From Microcaldota archaeon (lineage in GTDB: Archaea; Micrarchaeota; Micrarchaeia; Norongarragalinales; Norongarragalinaceae): 64,000 bases of DNA. The DNA is taken from contig JACQQD010000001.1 of assembly GCA_016207165.1 (NCBI GenBank), forward strand, positions 116,643 through 180,642, given 5' to 3'. Below, in pieces: positions 55,289 to 63,503 of this stretch. How positions within the stretch are numbered: the stretch's first letter is position 1; the number at the start of each line of letters is the position of its first letter. Position numbers and translations under genes: made by a program. The notes beneath the pieces were generated by a model. That model saw nothing but the letters and a program-made list of their open reading frames with translations, was not told the origin of the DNA and did not search any database.

Positions 55289-55616
55289 GCAGCATCAGCG
55301 CGCCAAGGCGCTGGTTTCAGGGCTTTTGGAGCCAGTGGGCGTACCCAACGCAGTTTTGGTCGAGTCGTTGGGCGTTCTTTGGCCGCTGCTTCGGGACTCG
55401 CGGTTTCTTTCCGAGTGGTGCAACGCGCTTTCAAAGCGATTTGACGTGGTGGCTGAACCTGCGGAAGTGGTTCAAAACGCGCTGAACCGATACGCTGACG
55501 AGCACAAGCGTTTCAGTCTGGTGGACTGCGAACTCATTGAATGGAAGAAAACCACGGGTTTCGACGTGCTGACGTTTGACGGGGGGCTGGAGAAGGAATT
55601 GTTGCAAATCAAGTAA
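55236..55616 (+). CDS. vapC: VapC-type PIN ribonuclease toxin
   Basis: 126 aa PIN domain: MIILDSSVVIALALESDRQH supplies the first catalytic Asp, NAVLVESLGVLW the Glu, FSLVDCELIEWKKT the second Asp and VLTFDGGLEKELL the last. It would cleave tRNA or rRNA when free. The start overlaps the vapB 3' end. Typical co-translation ensures antitoxin excess. Confidence 0.87.
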   Translation: MIILDSSVVIALALESDRQHQRAKALVSGLLEPVGVPNAVLVESLGVLWPLLRDSRFLSEWCNALSKRFDVVAEPAEVVQNALNRYADEHKRFSLVDCELIEWKKTTGFDVLTFDGGLEKELLQIK

Positions 55617-55833
55617 CCCGGTTTACTTTTTTTCCTTGATTTTTTCTGATTTTCTCGTATGCGACGACAATCATGCCCGCCACGACGCCGGACACGATGC
55701 CGATTATTGTTTGATTTTTACAATCATCTGCAAGTGGAGAAACTAAAACGAGTACCAGCGCAAGTAACGTTAACGTCGCAATTAGGATTGCGTCTCTGAT
55801 TGGTGAAAGTTCTAGTCTTTGAGTGCTTCCCAC
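55609..55833 (-). CDS. Small two-TM protein downstream of KaiC-like gene
   Basis: 74 aa from GTG 55833, overlapping the end of the KaiC-like gene by 22 bp in a different frame. Two TM helices are visible (about 15-32, ILIATLTLLALVLVLVSPLA, and 42-58, IGIVSGVVAGMIVVAYEKI), with a Lys/Arg-rich tail. It is more A+T-rich than flanks. The start codon is uncertain. Confidence 0.45.
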   Translation of the reverse strand: MGSTQRLELSPIRDAILIATLTLLALVLVLVSPLADDCKNQTIIGIVSGVVAGMIVVAYEKIRKNQGKKVNRVT

Positions 55834-56513
55834 AGAATTTCTTCCTTGGAGTTGATTTGGAGGCCGTTGTCGTTGATTTCCACGGGGTGGACTCTTTTGT
55901 CGTGGTTGGTGCCCCGCATCTTGCGAATGAACATGGAGCGGTGCGGCGGGATGTACAACAGTTGAACGACGCCGTCGACGAGGAATTCCTCGACGCCGAA
56001 GCGCGACACCTGGCTTTTGCGTCCGTCGGTTTCGCACGTCAAAATCGTGGTGCAGTCGATTTTGCGGAGTTCTTCGACCAAAATGTAGATGGCGTAGCGG
56101 ATTTTCGACAAGTCGTCGATCCAAAAACTGAAAGCGGTGATAGAGTCGATGACCATGCGTTTGGCGTTCATGGCCTTGGCCTTGTCCACGATGCGCCGCA
56201 CCTGGTTTTCAACGTCGTTTTTCATGTCAAGGGAAGGTTCAAACTTGTAGATCTTGAGTTTGTTGGCTTTCTCTAAAGGTAAAAGGTCCCAGTGGAAGCG
56301 TTGCATGTTCCACCACAAGTTGTGCGGCCCTTCCTCCATGGTGATGTAGACGCCGGGTTCGTCGTGGATTTTCGCGCCGTTGTAGAGGTATTCCAAGCAG
56401 AAGATGCTTTTGCCTGTGCCCGCGCCGCCGGAAACCAGGATGGACGAGGTTTCGGGAAAACCGCCTTCAATGAGTTCGTCCAACCCCGCAATGCCGGTGG
56501 GTATGCGCTTCAT
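55812..56513 (-). CDS. KaiC/RadA-superfamily ATPase
   Basis: 233 aa, a single KaiC-type domain. It begins MKRIPTGIAGLDELIEGGFP, with Walker A GGAGTGKSIFCLEYL and Walker B AKRMVIDSITAFSFWI, and the catalytic Glu pair is in YITMEEGPHN. Such archaeal proteins form hexamers and are implicated in signal transduction or motility control. FlaH-like roles need neighbouring archaellum genes, which are absent here. It is followed on the same strand by a small membrane protein. Confidence 0.88.
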   Translation of the reverse strand: MKRIPTGIAGLDELIEGGFPETSSILVSGGAGTGKSIFCLEYLYNGAKIHDEPGVYITMEEGPHNLWWNMQRFHWDLLPLEKANKLKIYKFEPSLDMKNDVENQVRRIVDKAKAMNAKRMVIDSITAFSFWIDDLSKIRYAIYILVEELRKIDCTTILTCETDGRKSQVSRFGVEEFLVDGVVQLLYIPPHRSMFIRKMRGTNHDKRVHPVEINDNGLQINSKEEILWEALKD

Positions 56514-56570
56514 GAAGAAAGCAGGCGCCTGCCGCTATAAAGGGATTTTGTTAACTGCGTTTACTTGGCG

Positions 56571-58169
56571 TCAGGCTTGCGGTGGTGATGCGCGGGGCTT
56601 GGTTTGGCTTTCGCGGTACAAGAAGTAAAGCAGGATCAACGCCAGTAAAATGGCGGTGGCAAACGCCAGTACGGGCGTGGAGAACGTCAAGAATCCTGTA
56701 GTCGGTGCGTCTTGTGGGTTGGACAAGTCTACGGGCGTCTCGTACGTGCCGCGTTCGGTTTGCGCCTGCAAAAGCAATGCCGTGGCGTTCTGTGGAACGA
56801 AGAGGGTGAAGGTGGTCGTCTGGTTGGCGCCGACAAGCACTTCTTGGGGGCCTTGGGTGGCGGGGTTGGAGGCCAACGCCAGGTTGGTTTGGTTGCCGGC
56901 ATTTTTCACCACGAAGTCGACGCGCACGCCGTTTTGGGCTTTGAGCACCGTGGCGTTAAACGTGAGGGTGGGTCGAGTCACTTCCACGGACGTGGGAACG
57001 ATCTGCGTTCCGATGCGGAGGCTGCCGTTGGCCTGGCCCAAAATCCGGCCGCGAAGCACCAGCGTCTTGAACGCATGCGTTTCGCCGGCCTCAAGTCGGG
57101 GCACGGGCTCCAACTGATCGGTGATGGTGGATTCGAAGGTGACGTTTCCGGTGACGGGCGTTCCGGTGTTGTCGATTTCAAAAAGGACGGGCCGCGTCAC
57201 GCCTTGCTCCAACGGAATGGATTGGGGTTTAATCGTTACGTGGGGGCGGCTGGGTTGGACGGTGATGCGGAACGTGTGGCTGTACGAATTGCCTTCGTCG
57301 CTGGGTTTGCCAAACACCGTGCACGAGTACGTGCCGTGGGGCGGGTTGCGCAATTCGATGGGCACCGACGCCGTCGCGGAGCCGTTCAGGTTTGTCGTCA
57401 CGGGGGGCGCGTAAACGAAGGCCGGACAGAAGATTTGCACGTCGATGGTGCGGGCTTTGCCGAGGTTTTGGAACTGGATTTGCACGGTTTGGTTTTGGCC
57501 TTCAAAGGCCGTGACGTTGATGGGTGCGAGGTACCGAATGCCTTGACAGGCCGACACGTCGACGATGGCGGTTTGGCTTTCCAGGAAGTTTTCCGAGCGG
57601 GCAAATACTTTGAAGGGCAGGCGTTGGGGCGGCGTGTTGGTGTTGACGCTTAGAATCACGGTTTTCTTCTGCCGGTTTTCCAAGTGGACGTTTTGCGCCA
57701 GGCTGTACGTGCCCACGTTGAGGTCCGTGCCCAAGTCTACGTCCCGGGGCGTGGTGCCCAGGTTCTCGATTTCCACGGCAAAGTCGGCGTGCTGGTTCTG
57801 GCAAACCGCTTGCGCGGACGTCACCCGCAAGGCGATGCCTTCGCAGGCTTTGACCGTCAGGTACCCCGTCTTGCCGGTGGGCGGCAATTCGATGGCGTAC
57901 TTTCCCAAATCCAAGTCGCAGGCCGCGTAGGCGTTAAACAAGTAGGACTTGGTCTGGAGTCCCTCTACGCGCACGTCGAGTTTGGCGGGGGTGACGGGCA
58001 GAACGCTCCGGGTCTGGATGACGGTAGTGAATTGGTTTTCCTGGAGGTTTTCCACGTCCAGTTCAAAGGCGGCGAATTGGCAGGCGCACGTGCTTTCGTT
58101 GTCAATGGAGAATCGGGCGGCAGCTGTCAATGCCGCGATGAAAAGCAGGAACAAGAACAGGCGGCGCAC
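56571..58169 (-). CDS. Membrane-anchored surface protein with Ig-like/CARDB repeats
   Basis: 532 aa. The signal peptide (MRRLFLFLLFIAALTAAARF) is followed by four to five beta-sandwich units of CARDB/Ig type (FEVDVENLQE-like strands; VRVEGLQTKSYLF; FAVEIENLGTTPRDVDLGTD; IQFQNLGKARTIDVQIFCPA). Short Pro/Thr linkers separate them. A C-terminal TM helix (about 495-515, STPVLAFATAILLALILLYF) and a short basic cytoplasmic tail complete it. It starts 6 bp after the 1558-aa gene and is probably co-transcribed with it, together building a surface layer. Confidence 0.7.
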   Translation of the reverse strand: MRRLFLFLLFIAALTAAARFSIDNESTCACQFAAFELDVENLQENQFTTVIQTRSVLPVTPAKLDVRVEGLQTKSYLFNAYAACDLDLGKYAIELPPTGKTGYLTVKACEGIALRVTSAQAVCQNQHADFAVEIENLGTTPRDVDLGTDLNVGTYSLAQNVHLENRQKKTVILSVNTNTPPQRLPFKVFARSENFLESQTAIVDVSACQGIRYLAPINVTAFEGQNQTVQIQFQNLGKARTIDVQIFCPAFVYAPPVTTNLNGSATASVPIELRNPPHGTYSCTVFGKPSDEGNSYSHTFRITVQPSRPHVTIKPQSIPLEQGVTRPVLFEIDNTGTPVTGNVTFESTITDQLEPVPRLEAGETHAFKTLVLRGRILGQANGSLRIGTQIVPTSVEVTRPTLTFNATVLKAQNGVRVDFVVKNAGNQTNLALASNPATQGPQEVLVGANQTTTFTLFVPQNATALLLQAQTERGTYETPVDLSNPQDAPTTGFLTFSTPVLAFATAILLALILLYFLYRESQTKPRASPPQA

Positions 58170-58174
58170 GGGGT

Positions 58175-61100
58175 TCAGCCTCCGCGCGAGCCGAAGCGGT
58201 TTCCGGCGGCCAGCAAGAACAGGGCCGCGGCCAACAGCAAGAGCAGGAGGACTAGCAACAGCAGGCTGACGGTGAAGTCGCCGAAGGAAATCTCGCCGAA
58301 CGTGACCAATCCGCCCAGGATGGACCCGCCTTGGTCGGAGAGTTCCAGGGGAACGTCCTTGACGCGTCCATCCGAGGCCCGGATGCGCAGCGTCGCCGGA
58401 TACTTTTTGCCGGGTTCCAGGGCCGTGGGCGTGATTTGGCCTTGGATTTGGCCTTGGCCTTGGGGGGCGAGGCTGATGACTTGAGGTTGGAATGCGTAGG
58501 CCCAGTTCTCGTCCATGACGATGCTGGGCGTCAGCGATAGCGCCACCGGCTCCAGGTTGGTGATGGTGGCGTCAATGACGAATCGCGAGGCGTTGGATTC
58601 GACTTTTAGGTTGATTTGGGTTGCTTGCACGTCGATGTTGAGTTGCTGGGCGGCGGACGCCAGCACCGTGACGGGCACTTTTTGTTTCGCCGCCAGCGTG
58701 CTTGGGCTTTCCGCGATGATGTCCAACACGTACGTGCCCGTGGGGGTGGCTGGCGTGGCTTCCAGTTGCAAGGTGACGGTGCGTTCCTGTCCTGGCGCCA
58801 AGCTGAAGCGGTTGGCTGGTTTGGCGATCATGCCTTGCGGCACCGAGTCGGCGTAGACGAGGATGTTCTCGACGGTGAAGTAGTTGTCGTTGCGCACGCG
58901 CACCGGCAGGTTCAGCGACGTTCCGGGGAACACTTGTTGGGGTGGCACGGGGGACAGGGTCAACTCGGCGCTAGTCAGGGTGATGGTGTTGGAGGTGTCC
59001 AACACGTTGACCAGCAGGTTGTCGCTGTCGACGAACACGGGTACCGAGAGGCTGGAGCTGGTGGTGCCGGTGACGGGCAGGTTGAAGTAGCGCACGTGGA
59101 CGGTGGCGGATTCGCCCGTCAGAACCGTGTTGGGCGAACTGGAGAGTTTGCAGGCCACGTCCGAGGGGTTGCTGACCGCGACGCGCGCCGGACGGCAGGT
59201 GGTGCCGCCTTGCGAGGCGGTGACGGCGTAGTCGCCAATGCTTGGATAATCGCAGGTGGCGCTGCAGGATCCCGTGGCGCCGTTGCAGTTCTGGGCGGTC
59301 ACGGTTCGACCGTTGCCGCAATCCATTTGGAGGGTGCCGTTCAGCGTTGTGGCCAAGGTGTTGTAGCTGGCTGTGACGGTGACGGCGGATCCTTGGTTGA
59401 CGTTGTTCGGCGAGGCGTGCAGCACGCAGGTGTTGGTTCTGCTTGGAATGACTTCCACCGTCGCGGACGTCGTGGTGCACGTGCGCCCCGCAACGGTGGC
59501 GGAGGGAGTAAAGAATCCGGTGGCAGTGCCGTACGTGCACGTGGCCGTGCACGAGCCGGTGCCCGCCGGACAGGTGATGGTTTTCTTGCCGCCGTCGCCG
59601 CAGTTGACTTCCACGCTGTACGTCTCGTCGGCCGTGGTCAAGGTGGTTTTGGCAGAGACTTTGATGGGCACGCTGTACGTTTTTTGGGTGAGGGTTTCCG
59701 CGGCCGTGACTTGCACGCTGACGACTTGCTCTTCGGCTGGAGACAGTACAAATCGGTCGGGTTCCAGACGCACGGTCAGAGGCGTGTTGTCGGCGGCGAG
59801 GATGTATTCCGCCTTCAAGGAACCCAGGTTGCGCACGCTCAAGAACGCCGAGCGCGTCTGGCCTTTCGGCACGTCCAACGGGTTTGGCGACAGTACGGCT
59901 TGGGCTACGGAGGTGCCGCGGACTTCGAAGCAGAGCTGGTCCTGGAACACGGTTTGGCCTTGTTCTTTGAGGAAGACGTCGAAGAAGTGGCGGCCGGCGC
60001 GGGCGCCGCGCGGTTCCAGCGTCAAAGTCACCGGGCGGGTCTCGCCTTGCTGGAATTGTTGGAGGACGTATTGGTCCTGCGCGGTCACGTCGTTGTCCTG
60101 GACTTCCAAAACGAAGTCGCCGTCCTGGCCACTGTTTTGCACGTTCAAGTTGTAGTGCGTCACGCGGTCGGCGTCAATGATGGGACAACCGGCGAAGTCC
60201 GTGGAGTAGAACGTCTGGCCGCGCGTGTCGATGACGACCGTGTCATTGGCTTGCCCGAACGCCGAATCCGCGCGGACTTCCAGCGTCGTGGCGCCGGACG
60301 TGCCGGTGGACGGCGTCGAACAAAGCTCGATGTTTTTGACTTGAAGCGCCGTCAACATGAACGTCTGCGGCGAGAGCGTGAATCGGAATGAAGGCGTGCT
60401 TGGGTTTCCACTGAGTACCACGCGGACGTTCTCAAGGGCGCGGTTCTTGACTAAGACGGTGCTGCACACGCTTTTTCCGGGCACGGTGCTCACGCGTTCT
60501 TCGGCGGCTTGCACCGTAATTTCCTGGGCGATGCATAGGGGTAGGGTGAAGGACTGCGTGCAGGCGTCCGGTCCCCGGACGTTGACGATGCCCAGGGTCT
60601 GTCCGGACACCGCGGGGCTGGCCATTTTGGCTTTGAGGTTCACGACGGTGCTTTCCTGGGGTCCCAGGGGCACGACGCTTGGGCCCTGGATTTCGTTGGT
60701 GGAGTACGAAAGCGTCACGTTCTTGGTTTGGTTTACCGTGTTGCGGATGCGGAGTTGGTATTGGTCGCTGTTGTATTGGCAGGTCGGCGCCGAAACCATT
60801 TCGACGGCGAAATCGCAGGTGCGAGGCTCCAAGCAAATGGATTGCGTCGTGGTTTCCGCTTGGAGGATCGTAAATGTAGCGCGGGTGAGGTTGAAGCCGT
60901 CCTTGAACACGTCGACGGTGTACGTGCCTGGAGTCAGCGAAGCGGTGACTTGGCCGAATTCGTTGGTAAAGAAGTTCGTCTGGCTAAACGGCGTTCCGGA
61001 CGTCAGGGAGCGCACTTCCAGTTGGGCCGTGGTTCCGCCGAACACGTTTTCCAATTCGGCTGTAGCCTGGGAAATGGCGACGGTGCTTTGGTTGTTCACC

Positions 61101-62851
61101 GTGTTTTGTTGGATGAGCTGGCCTTGGGCGTTCAGGAAGCTGATGGTGGCGGAGGCGGCCTGCACGGAATCGACGCGGACGATGAATCCGTTGTTCAATC
61201 GCACGGTTTGCCCGGCGGTCATGACGTTTACGCCGTCGCCGGTGAAGTTGGTCGGCACCATGAATTGGGGTTGGCTTACGCGGAGTTCCGCGTTGGAAAT
61301 GAGGCGGCCGTCCGTGCACGCGCTGATTCGCCCCACAAACGTGCCGGTGTCCGGCAGGGGTTCAACGACTTGAACGGAGGCCGAGGAACACGTTTGCCCA
61401 TCCACGCTTGCCGTCGCGGTGTGCGTGCGGGGGTAGGGTTTTTCGGCGGCGTAATTGCAGGTGGCCGTGCAGGTGCCTTGCGTTGGCGTGCCGGTGCACG
61501 TGGCGGCGGCGGTTTGTCCATTGCCACAGGAGACCACCAGGTTGGACGGCACTTGGCGGGCGTCGTTGTAGTTTACTGTAATGGTGCTGGAGGTTCCGCC
61601 GCGAAGGGTGGAAGGAGATGCCGTGACGCGGCACAAGGTGCTGTATTGGCGTTCCAGTTGGAGCGTGAGTTCCGTGGTTTCCTCGGACAAAACTTCGGCG
61701 TTGGCCTGGGCACTGCCGTGGTTGGGTTTGGAGGCTTTCGCCAGGTACGTGCCGGCTTTCAAGGTAAACGACGTTTGGCCGGAGGCGTTCGTCATTTGCG
61801 TCTTGCCGTTGGCCGTGACTGTGGCGCTGGAAATGGGGTCGGAAGTCTGGTTGATGACGGTGACCAACAATCGTCCCGGTTCGTTGGATTTCTGGAGGGT
61901 GACGCCGCCGCTGGCGCATGTCACGCCATCCAAGTTGGATTGGACGACGTAGTGGGCCGGCAGGCGCGCGGGTTGGCTGTACGTGCACGAGGCTGTGCAC
62001 GACCCGGAGTTTGTTCCGGAACAGGACGTGGAGACGACTTGGCCGTCCCCGCAGACCACGTTGCCGCTGGGCGTGCCCTGGAAGTTTTTGTAGGTGACGG
62101 TCACCGTGCTGGTGCCGTTTCTAATCAAGGAAGACGGGTTGTTGGAGACGGAGCACGTGGGAGAGGGCGGCCGAGGAGTTGGAGCCGGAGGTTGAACGGT
62201 TACGACCGGCGGCGTGGTCGTTGGATAAGGTGGATACGTATTGAAGAGCCCGCAGTCAAAGCCACAGGTGTACTGGTTTTCGTACGGGTACTCGCAGATG
62301 AAGTTGCCGCAGAAGGAAATCGGGAGCGGCGGCCAGGGAACGTAAAGTCCGCAGTCCATGGGGCAGTTGAACAAGTCTTCGCCGTACTCGCAAATTGAGT
62401 TGCCGCACCAGGGGTATTGGTAGTTGTAGGTTTGAACCGGCGTGTATCCGGTCGTGCTGGGAGGGGTGTACGTTGAAGCCGGTTGGGTTGGGGCCGTGTA
62501 GCCACAGCGCGGGTCGTTTCGATAAATGGTGGCTTGGCAGAAGTCGCCGTTGTGCGTGCACGTGTTCGGCCCGGTTTTGACGATGTTCAGGTACGCGTAC
62601 GAGCCGCTAAAATCATAGTAATCGTATCCGATGCAACCGTTTTGGTACTTGCTGGGATAGCCGTTGCAGTTGTACGTCAACGGGCCTTCCCGGCAACCGT
62701 ACAAGTAGCCGGGATCGGTGGCAAACACGCAGTCGCCGCCCGAGGCAATGCCGTTGGACGAGCAGATGCCGGCCTGCGCGCTGGGCGCCAAACTGAGAAT
62801 AACGACCAGACTGGACAGGGCCAAGAGGAGTTTAGACCAACCCTTCAACAT
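58175..62851 (-). CDS. Giant modular surface protein, 1558 aa
   Basis: Order: signal peptide (about 1-27), a Cys-rich N-terminal region with two CGN-x-ICEY-x(6-7)-C-xx-DCG motifs (around 135-190), a Pro/Thr/Gln-rich linker, then at least five related Cys modules containing CGDGQ or CGNG-type loops and CSATCDY/CTASCTYS motifs, alternating with CARDB/Ig and carboxypeptidase-regulatory-like beta domains. A single C-terminal TM (about 1530-1550) anchors it. It probably forms a cell-surface adhesin or S-layer component whose modules are cross-linked by disulfides. Long antisense frames are shadows of its codon bias. Confidence 0.8.
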   Translation of the reverse strand: MLKGWSKLLLALSSLVVILSLAPSAQAGICSSNGIASGGDCVFATDPGYLYGCREGPLTYNCNGYPSKYQNGCIGYDYYDFSGSYAYLNIVKTGPNTCTHNGDFCQATIYRNDPRCGYTAPTQPASTYTPPSTTGYTPVQTYNYQYPWCGNSICEYGEDLFNCPMDCGLYVPWPPLPISFCGNFICEYPYENQYTCGFDCGLFNTYPPYPTTTPPVVTVQPPAPTPRPPSPTCSVSNNPSSLIRNGTSTVTVTYKNFQGTPSGNVVCGDGQVVSTSCSGTNSGSCTASCTYSQPARLPAHYVVQSNLDGVTCASGGVTLQKSNEPGRLLVTVINQTSDPISSATVTANGKTQMTNASGQTSFTLKAGTYLAKASKPNHGSAQANAEVLSEETTELTLQLERQYSTLCRVTASPSTLRGGTSSTITVNYNDARQVPSNLVVSCGNGQTAAATCTGTPTQGTCTATCNYAAEKPYPRTHTATASVDGQTCSSASVQVVEPLPDTGTFVGRISACTDGRLISNAELRVSQPQFMVPTNFTGDGVNVMTAGQTVRLNNGFIVRVDSVQAASATISFLNAQGQLIQQNTVNNQSTVAISQATAELENVFGGTTAQLEVRSLTSGTPFSQTNFFTNEFGQVTASLTPGTYTVDVFKDGFNLTRATFTILQAETTTQSICLEPRTCDFAVEMVSAPTCQYNSDQYQLRIRNTVNQTKNVTLSYSTNEIQGPSVVPLGPQESTVVNLKAKMASPAVSGQTLGIVNVRGPDACTQSFTLPLCIAQEITVQAAEERVSTVPGKSVCSTVLVKNRALENVRVVLSGNPSTPSFRFTLSPQTFMLTALQVKNIELCSTPSTGTSGATTLEVRADSAFGQANDTVVIDTRGQTFYSTDFAGCPIIDADRVTHYNLNVQNSGQDGDFVLEVQDNDVTAQDQYVLQQFQQGETRPVTLTLEPRGARAGRHFFDVFLKEQGQTVFQDQLCFEVRGTSVAQAVLSPNPLDVPKGQTRSAFLSVRNLGSLKAEYILAADNTPLTVRLEPDRFVLSPAEEQVVSVQVTAAETLTQKTYSVPIKVSAKTTLTTADETYSVEVNCGDGGKKTITCPAGTGSCTATCTYGTATGFFTPSATVAGRTCTTTSATVEVIPSRTNTCVLHASPNNVNQGSAVTVTASYNTLATTLNGTLQMDCGNGRTVTAQNCNGATGSCSATCDYPSIGDYAVTASQGGTTCRPARVAVSNPSDVACKLSSSPNTVLTGESATVHVRYFNLPVTGTTSSSLSVPVFVDSDNLLVNVLDTSNTITLTSAELTLSPVPPQQVFPGTSLNLPVRVRNDNYFTVENILVYADSVPQGMIAKPANRFSLAPGQERTVTLQLEATPATPTGTYVLDIIAESPSTLAAKQKVPVTVLASAAQQLNIDVQATQINLKVESNASRFVIDATITNLEPVALSLTPSIVMDENWAYAFQPQVISLAPQGQGQIQGQITPTALEPGKKYPATLRIRASDGRVKDVPLELSDQGGSILGGLVTFGEISFGDFTVSLLLLVLLLLLLAAALFLLAAGNRFGSRGG

Positions 62852-62886
62852 GGTGTTACTACCCTGCAGTCATTTCTTTTTAAAGC

Positions 62887-63202
62887 TTGCTGTTTTGTTG
62901 CCACTGAAGGATGGTACTTAATATGTTGTCGTGGGCGGCTGGTTTCAGTGCGGGTTTGGGGGGATTTGGAACGGTCGCCCGGGTGAACCCAGGTTCGCAC
63001 AATCCGCTTCGCGGCTGTGGAACCCGCAAGTCCGGAGGACTTGCTACGGTTCCACTGGCGCACAACGGTTGGAAGCGATGTTGCCCGTGACAACATCGTA
63101 AGGCTCAATCGCCTCGCCCCTTTCTTTTCCAATTTGATTCACGAGGCAAGTATAGGGGGTGGGTCGACCAGTGAGGGGGACGCAGTCCCCCTGGGTGGTC
63201 AG
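62887..63202. other. Non-coding stretch with several strong hairpins
   Basis: It holds four perfect stem-loops. CCGC-ttc-GCGG is at 63004-63014. A bipartite hairpin lies at 63017-63055 (outer GTGGAACC/GGTTCCAC, inner GCAAGTCC-gga-GGACTTGC). CGATGTTG/CAACATCG is at 63076-63098. GGGGGAC-gca-GTCCCCC at 63175-63191 sits inside GACCA/TGGTC. No plausible protein ORF is seen. It may encode a structured ncRNA or be a cluster of mobile hairpins. CGCCTCGCCCCTTTC (63110-63124) nearly matches 48109-48123. Confidence 0.55.
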
Positions 63203-63420
63203 TGGGGTCGGGGGGATTCGAACCCCCATTCCCAGGTGTCTTCGAAGGCCGGTCATTGCGGCAAGCCGCGTCGGCGCTCCAATCGTTTAATTCATTGCTT
63301 GGAAAAAACTCCAAGCTCGGCACACCTGTTTTCTCCCAACAGGTTCCATTTTCCGTTTTTCCCGTTTGACCGGGTAAAACCACTGGAGCCTAGTGTTCTG
63401 CCAGGTTATACTACGACCCC
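63203..63420 (-). tRNA. tRNA-Trp(CCA) with a 145-nt intron
   Basis: On the minus strand: acceptor GGGGTCG/CGACCCC with discriminator A at 63203, anticodon stem CTAGG/CCTGG, loop with CT-CCA-G, and T arm GGGGG-TTCGAAT-CCCCC. The intron is 63238-63382, after position 37. It contains several hairpins (CCCGGTCAAACGGG; ACCTGTT/AACAGGT; GCGGC-TT-GCCGC). The intronic box C/D guide known from some euryarchaeal tRNA-Trp is not clearly seen. The D stem has a mismatch, so the fold should be checked. Confidence 0.85.
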
Positions 63421-63503
63421 ATTTGAGTAACGCGCGTTGACGAGGTCAACCGCAAAACCCAAAGGTAACCTTAATTGCCTCAAATCCTTTTAATAACGTG
63501 GAC

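Noticed and set aside
58616..62398. Very long antisense reading frames (591 and 556 codons) over the giant surface protein
   Set aside because: They are Gly/Arg/Val-rich, have no domain character and mirror codon bias of the 1558-aa protein, which has a signal peptide, modules and a TM anchor.
63238..63382. Box C/D guide RNA in the tRNA-Trp intron
   Set aside because: No convincing RUGAUGA and CUGA boxes or guide stretches were found; only hairpins are visible.
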